Part shown: piece after piece, positions 7,615 through 11,522 of the stretch | How the letters are laid out: each line of letters opens with the position of its first letter | How positions within the stretch are numbered: position 1 is the first letter of the stretch | Source: Candidatus Scatousia excrementipullorum | GTDB lineage: Bacteria; Cyanobacteriota; Vampirovibrionia; Gastranaerophilales; Gastranaerophilaceae | Assembly: GCA_017694215.1 (NCBI GenBank) | Contig: JADIND010000057.1 | Location: forward strand, 1 to 11,522 | DNA length: 11,522 bases | Reading direction: 5' to 3' | Translations under genes and position numbers: made by a program | Notes under the pieces: model-generated | Databases searched by the model: none | What the model was told of the DNA's origin: nothing | What the model saw: only the letters and a program-made list of their open reading frames with translations

Positions 7615-8247
7615 TTATTCACCGTGATGACAATGGTGATGCCCGTGTTCGTGATGATGACCGTGGCAGTGGCTGTGTTCACCGCCGCAGGCATTTTCGC
7701 CGGTAACGAGCGTGGAGTCCAGATAAGCCTGTACGACTTCATTAACCGGAAGTTCAGGACAACCTGCAACGACTTTCAGCCCGTTTTGGGCAAAAATTGC
7801 AAGAGGTCTGGCCCCCATACCGCCTGCGAGAACCACGTTAGCACCCTGCTCTGAAATCCAGCCGGCACTCTGGCAGCTGATACCTTCATCGGGAACTTTA
7901 TTTTCAATACTTAAAATTTCTTTTGTTTCGGGGTTAACCTCGGCGAAAGAAAAAGATTCACAGTGTCCGAAATGCGAACACAATTTACCGTCTTGAGTAG
8001 GAACAACGATTTTCATAATTTTATCTCCTTTTAGCTTATCGATATTGGATTGCAGCAATATAGCGGACTCGAGAGCTTCAGTATCAGTGATATTTTTAGA
8101 AGCAGCGAATTCTTTAAGTATATTGAGAATATTTTCGTTAATTCTTCTGTTAAACGGGATTTTTTTAAGGCAGGTAGGCTTGCGGCCTGCATTGAGGCGT
8201 TTACCGCCGCGTTTATTTTTGCAGAAGTTTTTTGAGCAATCCATCAT
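7615..8247 (-). CDS. RHH-like DNA-binding segment fused to a NifX/NifB-type cluster-binding domain with His-rich tail
   Basis: This 210-aa open frame has three parts. Residues 1-76 hold a basic GGKRLNAGRKP motif (14-24) and a segment (30-66) with the pattern of a ribbon-helix-helix DNA-binding unit: a basic strand, then helices around ILKEFAASKNITDTEALESAI. Residues 78-185 form a dinitrogenase iron-molybdenum cofactor biosynthesis (NifX/NifB C-terminal) domain: KIVVPTQDG (79-87), CSHFGHC (90-96) and VVLAGGMGARPLAIFAQ (138-154). Residues 191-210 are a tail with 12 His and 2 Cys. Stand-alone domains of this family bind metal clusters or metals; no nitrogenase gene is nearby. Met78 has a strong internal ribosome site, so a 133-aa NifX-only protein may be made as well or instead. 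The upstream start (8247) lies only about 3 nt from the predicted transcription start. Confidence 0.8.
   Translation of the reverse strand: MMDCSKNFCKNKRGGKRLNAGRKPTCLKKIPFNRRINENILNILKEFAASKNITDTEALESAILLQSNIDKLKGDKIMKIVVPTQDGKLCSHFGHCESFSFAEVNPETKEILSIENKVPDEGISCQSAGWISEQGANVVLAGGMGARPLAIFAQNGLKVVAGCPELPVNEVVQAYLDSTLVTGENACGGEHSHCHGHHHEHGHHHCHHGE
8014..8030 (-). promoter_or_regulatory. Strong internal ribosome site and alternative start for the NifX domain
   Basis: AAGGAGA (8030-8024) stands 7 nt before ATG 8016-8014, which begins MKIVVPTQ, the usual N-terminus of stand-alone NifX-like proteins. This is the best Shine-Dalgarno in the gene, and the upstream ATG 8247 has none. Either the short form is the main product or two forms share one stop codon. 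Confidence 0.6.
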
Positions 8248-8256
8248 TACTGAAAC

Positions 8257-8285
8257 ATTATACCGCCGGATTTTGATTTTGTCAA
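8257..8285 (-). promoter_or_regulatory. Perfect-consensus sigma70 promoter, near-leaderless
   Basis: TTGACA (8285-8280), exactly 17 nt, then TATAAT (8262-8257) on the minus strand match the housekeeping consensus at all twelve positions. Transcription should start at 8251 or 8250, leaving three or four nt before ATG 8247 and no room for a ribosome site. Confidence 0.75.
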
Positions 8286-8338
8286 TACATAATCAAACTA
8301 TCTACATTTTTACATTTATTAACATTTAACACATAACC

Positions 8339-8388
8339 CCGCATAAAAAAAAAGCCTTACAGACAAAACAAACACACAAGTTATGCGG
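8339..8388. repeat. Inverted repeat CCGCATAA / TTATGCGG
   Basis: Two 8-bp arms (8339-8346 and 8381-8388) face each other with 34 nt between, inside the 349-bp divergent region. The spacer starts with a run of A. They could be paired operator half-sites for either flanking promoter or a chance match. Apart from this and the promoter candidates, 8286-8596 shows AT-rich sequence without a credible long gene. Confidence 0.3.
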
Positions 8389-8479
8389 ATTTAAGACAAT
8401 AAAATTTATCCGGGAAATTTATAGAGCCGAATCTTATATATAAAACATATCCAAAATATACATCAAACTTAAAATACTC

Positions 8480-8508
8480 TTGAAAAAGGAGTTACAATAT
8501 GTTATCAT
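8480..8508 (+). promoter_or_regulatory. Candidate sigma70 promoter for the prepilin operon
   Basis: TTGAAA (8480-8485), 17 nt, TATCAT (8503-8508): one mismatch in each hexamer. Transcription would begin near 8515, giving an 80-nt leader to the first prepilin gene. A second option is TATAAT at 8514-8519 with a poor -35 (GTTACA, 8491-8496). The surrounding AT richness limits confidence. Confidence 0.38.
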
Positions 8509-8525
8509 TAATATATAATATATAA
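8499..8525 (+). other. Possible 8-codon leader peptide (MLSLIYNI)
   Basis: AAGGAG (8486-8491) stands 7 nt before an ATG that opens eight codons ending in TAA. The spacing is ideal, but the site overlaps the candidate promoter 8480-8508, and both cannot work together on one transcript. It would be translated only if transcription starts further upstream. Confidence 0.15.
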
Positions 8526-8596
8526 AATGGAACAATTATAGACTAACGAGGATAGCTAATATCAGCGTTGAAATTAGAGATTAAGAGGTTTGACGG

Positions 8597-10174
8597 ATGC
8601 ACGGATTTGCTGGCGACAGAAAGAACTGGAAAGATTCTGCATATACATTGGCTGAAATGCTTATCGTAATGGCGATAATCATGTTGATAATTTTATCACT
8701 ACCGATGGCGACGAAAAAGGTATTCAAACTTGACGATATGCGAAAGAGCCACGGAAGGTATGAATGTTACTGGGCAGAAAAAGACGGTGAAAAGAAACTT
8801 ATGACATATATGGCGGAAGAAAACGGCAGGGTAATAGAGGCCGAATCCGCACACGCTGACGAGGGCAAATGCATATTCTCTCCGCCGCAGAACACCATAT
8901 ACTTTATGATACACGCAGTAGGCGGCGGCGGTGCAGGAGCCAAATTGACAGCGGATAAAGCAGAACTTGAACCGGCAAAACAGGTATCTGCAGTAAGTTA
9001 TCTGTACCAGTCCTCACCGGCACTGTTTCCGGACTGGGTTGAATGGATAATGGCAAAACCTCTGTCTGAAAGACCATGGAAATCCAAATTAACATCTACC
9101 GGAGAAGTTAGCCCCGGAAGCAGTACTGACGGAGCATTTGACGTAAACAAAGTTTCATTCCAGCAGACAGTAAGATACCGTCTGGGCGGTACGGCTGCAA
9201 AAGTTGTATCCCTGTTTGTACCGTCACTTCCGGGTAACGCAACACTTGAAATCACACCGGGCAAAGGCGGTAAAGCTACAATGAACGGTGACGGCAGCGG
9301 AGAAGACGGCGGCGACACAATAGTTGAATTTGTTTATAAACCTCTCGGGGGCGGTGCGGAAAAACGTTACGAAGGACTTCTTGCCCGCGGCGGAGTCGGG
9401 GGTAAGGGCAATATTGACGGAAAGATTTCCGAAATGATGATTGGCGGAAACCCGGGCGATTACGGATTGAGCAACTATGCTTCCATTACCGGCAAAAGTA
9501 CGGAATTTTCCCAGATTACGGAAAGTGCAGAAAAATTTGATGCCTTAAAAACAAAGATTACCTATGATGCCGGTGCTGGGGGAAACGGAGAAACGCAGTT
9601 TGTATCGGATACAAGCGGTTATATATTCTATGAATGGGATAACAATCAGGGTATATCCAATGCAAGAAGACTCGGCAGCAAATGGGAAAATGTTACTGAC
9701 GCTGTAGGACTGAACTTCTATACCAGTGCCGGATACACTTCAAACTGTACGGAAGGTACTGAATCAAGTGTTACAATAAGCAGAACCGGTTATTGTACCC
9801 CTCAGTCAGCGATAAAATTTGATTGTACAATCGGTACAAACGCAAACGAAACGGATACAGCCTGTTCGGATCCGGCAAACTGTTCTCATTTTGTAGTTCA
9901 TTATGACTACGGAACAGAGCTTGCGACATTTGATGCAACTACCCCTAACCCAACGGCATATTCCGAAGCTACAAAATTCTATAATTGCGAGTTTAATGCA
10001 ACAACATTCAGAATTACGTGCCAAACACAGTTACAAAACGTAAAAGTTCACAAATGTACAACGCCGTCCGGAACTTACAAATGTGCAAACGGTGAAACGC
10101 CGTCCGGTTCCGGCAGAAATATGAAATGTGCCGCAAAAGACGGCGGAGATGGAGCGGTTGTAATCTTATGGTAA
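8597..10174 (+). CDS. Type IV prepilin-like protein with glycine-rich and Cys-rich domains (first of three)
   Basis: This encodes a 525-aa protein that starts with a prepilin signal. A charged 15-residue leader precedes A15|YTLAEMLIVMAI, with Glu20 at the +5 position and a hydrophobic helix to about residue 36. Next comes HGRYECYW (52-59), then CIFSPP (92-97) and YFMIHAVGGGGAGA (102-115), which opens a glycine-rich domain. Gly-rich stretches continue at 222-240, 250-285 and 325-332. The region 384-511 has ten Cys. The end, GGDGAVVILW (516-525), looks like the closing strand of polyglycine domains known from phage tail-fibre tips. Much longer than an ordinary major pilin, it is more likely a minor pilin/pseudopilin or a displayed adhesin. 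The start is supported by AGAGG eight nt upstream. It overlaps the next gene by 7 nt. Family signal is firm; function is inferred. Confidence 0.92.
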   Translation: MHGFAGDRKNWKDSAYTLAEMLIVMAIIMLIILSLPMATKKVFKLDDMRKSHGRYECYWAEKDGEKKLMTYMAEENGRVIEAESAHADEGKCIFSPPQNTIYFMIHAVGGGGAGAKLTADKAELEPAKQVSAVSYLYQSSPALFPDWVEWIMAKPLSERPWKSKLTSTGEVSPGSSTDGAFDVNKVSFQQTVRYRLGGTAAKVVSLFVPSLPGNATLEITPGKGGKATMNGDGSGEDGGDTIVEFVYKPLGGGAEKRYEGLLARGGVGGKGNIDGKISEMMIGGNPGDYGLSNYASITGKSTEFSQITESAEKFDALKTKITYDAGAGGNGETQFVSDTSGYIFYEWDNNQGISNARRLGSKWENVTDAVGLNFYTSAGYTSNCTEGTESSVTISRTGYCTPQSAIKFDCTIGTNANETDTACSDPANCSHFVVHYDYGTELATFDATTPNPTAYSEATKFYNCEFNATTFRITCQTQLQNVKVHKCTTPSGTYKCANGETPSGSGRNMKCAAKDGGDGAVVILW

Positions 10175-11211
10175 AAAATATTATGGATAAAAATTATAAA
10201 TACGGATTTTCTTTGATGGAAGCCTGCGTCGTAATGATTATCGTTGCGATATTTGTAGCGGTTATGGCGAATGTTATTCCGCACAAGGCAAAACCGAAAG
10301 TAGCATCCGAAGCACACGGGCGTTTTGAATGTTATTACGAAAATGGGACTCTCTATCAGCAGATGTTTACGGAAGGCAGTACAACCGGCAGACAAAAAGC
10401 TGTTGATGCAGGCGGAACCTCAACAACATGTTCATTTGTCCCTCCGTATTATGCAAAATATATGATTATTGATGCAGTCGGCGGCGGTGCAGGCGGCGGA
10501 AGTGACGGGCAATTTGCAAGTACATTCTTTGCCTCGGTTCACGCAAAATATACGGCAACTCCCGGCAGAGGTGGTGCTGCAAACGGCCATGGCGGGGATA
10601 CCGTTGTTAAAGGAAACAACGTAGAACTGATGACTGCAAACGGCGGAAAAGCACTTGCTACACTGGAAAACACAACGGTTAACGATATTCTGACCTGTGT
10701 AATTACCGAATATGCGGAAGGTGCTGAATATAACTGCAACATCTATCCGACCTGCGAGGTTAAGGACGGAAAAATACAGGTAAGTTTCTGCCGTACTAGT
10801 GAATTCTACAAAACATCACAGCTGACGTACAAACAATACGACGCTGATGGAGATTTGGTACTTGATAACCCGAGATATATAGTAAACGATGTCTATACTG
10901 AACAAAAACCTGATGATAACAGCGTATGGATATATCACGACATAAGCTTGTGGAGCGACTACAGTGAAGAAACAAATCCGGTTTATCAATACGACTGGGA
11001 GCCGAAAGTTGACGATTTATGGACACCGTCGCTTTACACAATGGAACTTGTAATGGATACAACTGCGGAAGGTGACGGAGAAACACCGTCAAACTTAGCA
11101 AGATATATAGAAAGTATGGAATACAATTCAAAAATGAAAGACGCAAAAGTCGGAACAGGCGGTGCAAAGAACGCTGCGGGATATGACGGCGGCGTGTTAT
11201 TCTTATGGTAA
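10168..11211 (+). CDS. Type IV prepilin-like protein with glycine-rich domain (second of three)
   Basis: This is a 347-aa prepilin-like protein. Cleavage is expected at G13|FSLMEACVVMIIVAIF, with Glu18 at +5. The shared block follows: HGRFECYY (50-57), CSFVPP (88-93) and YMIIDAVGGGAGGG (98-111). Glycine clusters lie at 133-143 and 158-160, and four further Cys at 177, 190, 196 and 208. The middle (about 215-300) is acidic and Tyr/Trp-rich. The end GTGGAKNAAGYDGGVLFLW (329-347) mirrors the preceding gene's. ATG 10168 lies in ATGGTAA, overlapping the upstream stop. It may be a by-product of the conserved Leu-Trp-stop ending, and ATG 10183 (leader MDKNYKYG) is an equally good start. Neither has a good Shine-Dalgarno, which fits translational coupling. 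The open frame extends further upstream (to 10126) but those residues do not resemble a leader. Confidence 0.9.
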   Translation: MVKNIMDKNYKYGFSLMEACVVMIIVAIFVAVMANVIPHKAKPKVASEAHGRFECYYENGTLYQQMFTEGSTTGRQKAVDAGGTSTTCSFVPPYYAKYMIIDAVGGGAGGGSDGQFASTFFASVHAKYTATPGRGGAANGHGGDTVVKGNNVELMTANGGKALATLENTTVNDILTCVITEYAEGAEYNCNIYPTCEVKDGKIQVSFCRTSEFYKTSQLTYKQYDADGDLVLDNPRYIVNDVYTEQKPDDNSVWIYHDISLWSDYSEETNPVYQYDWEPKVDDLWTPSLYTMELVMDTTAEGDGETPSNLARYIESMEYNSKMKDAKVGTGGAKNAAGYDGGVLFLW

Positions 11212-11228
11212 TTTGAAAGGATTAAGAT

Positions 11229-11522
11229 ATGGCATTTAAACACAAAAAACGAGCGTTTTCTTTAGTAGAATTAATGATGCTGCTATTGGTTTCATCCCTG
11301 ATAATAGCGGCACTTGTTCCCGTTGTAACCAAAAAGCATTTCAGATTACCATCTACGGTAATTCACGGTGCTTATATGTGTTATTATAAAAACGGTGAAC
11401 TTTATGAAGCAAAATGGTCCGGTAAAAACCAGCAGACTGTAGTTTATGACAGACCGACAGACCAGTGTGTATTCTCACCTCCGCAAAAGGCTGCATACTT
11501 CCAGATATCAGCTATCGGCGGC
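11229..11522 (+). CDS. Type IV prepilin-like protein (third of three), cut by the window end
   Basis: The first 98 codons of a third prepilin-like gene are present with no stop. The leader MAFKHKKRA is followed by FSLVELMMLLLVSSLIIAALV, with cleavage at A9|F10 and Glu14 at +5. HGAYMCYY (46-53), CVFSPP (80-85) and YFQISAIGG (90-98) repeat the block of the two preceding genes, and the window ends at the start of the expected glycine-rich domain. AAAGGA (11216-11221) sits 7 nt before the ATG, and the gap from the previous stop is 17 nt, so this is the same operon. Confidence 0.9.
   Translation, partial: MAFKHKKRAFSLVELMMLLLVSSLIIAALVPVVTKKHFRLPSTVIHGAYMCYYKNGELYEAKWSGKNQQTVVYDRPTDQCVFSPPQKAAYFQISAIGG

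Noticed and set aside
7488..7854. Open frames on both strands across 7488-7854 (93 aa minus, 115 aa plus)
   Set aside because: They are shadows of the His-rich tail gene and run straight through the terminator hairpin and the operon promoter.
7615..8016. Nitrogen-fixation locus
   Set aside because: A NifX-type domain alone is common in non-fixing anaerobes, and no nitrogenase or other nif gene is in the window.
8345..8380. A9/T9 run as part of a terminator in the divergent region
   Set aside because: No GC-containing stem lies directly before it on either strand, and no gene ends there.
8530..8596. Riboswitch (for example cyclic-di-GMP type) in the prepilin leader
   Set aside because: None of the conserved core sequences is present; only a weak CTAAT/ATTAG pair is seen.

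Overview
The window looks like an AT-rich, diderm, probably gut-associated bacterium. The best guess is a Gastranaerophilales/Vampirovibrionia (Melainabacteria) relative. The reasons are the N-terminal 'SPSFTAN' tag on the 764-aa protein (such short tags recur in that lineage), the type IV prepilin-like genes with glycine-rich domains, and the AlgI/AlgX-type O-acetylation genes. This assignment is inference and no marker gene is present. No rRNA, tRNA, CRISPR, transposase or integrase was seen.

Left part (1-4374). A plus-strand FRG-domain gene (56-1084) converges, across a hairpin terminator, on a large minus-strand gene (1280-3574). The large protein has a recognisable phosphoribosyltransferase-like loop (DDIIGSGDS) near its C-terminus. 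A DedA-family membrane protein (3673-4299, minus) lies upstream of it and has its own extended -10 promoter.

Middle (4375-7551, minus). This is a two-gene polysaccharide O-acetylation operon: an AlgX/AlgJ-like DHHxT acetyltransferase followed, through a TAATG overlap, by an AlgI-type MBOAT. The AlgX-like gene is split into two reading frames exactly at a run of eight G (minus strand). Losing one G (or gaining two) would give a single 572-573-aa protein. That is either a phase-variation switch for surface O-acetylation or a homopolymer sequencing error. A promoter whose -10 lies in an inverted repeat precedes the operon.

Regulator/metal gene (7615-8247, minus). One open frame joins a ribbon-helix-helix-like DNA-binding segment, a NifX/NifB-type cluster-binding domain and a histidine-rich tail. 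It has a perfect TTGACA-N17-TATAAT promoter placed so that the first ATG would be almost leaderless. A strong internal Shine-Dalgarno sequence sits before the NifX-domain ATG, so two protein forms are possible. A textbook terminator follows.

Right part (8248-11522). A 349-bp divergent intergenic region leads into a plus-strand operon of at least three prepilin-like genes; the third is cut by the window end. Each has a class III (prepilin-peptidase) signal and a shared two-cysteine block ending in the first strand of a glycine-rich domain. The two complete genes also end in a short hydrophobic strand finishing in Leu-Trp. They look like pilins or pseudopilins carrying phage-tail-fibre-like polyglycine display domains.
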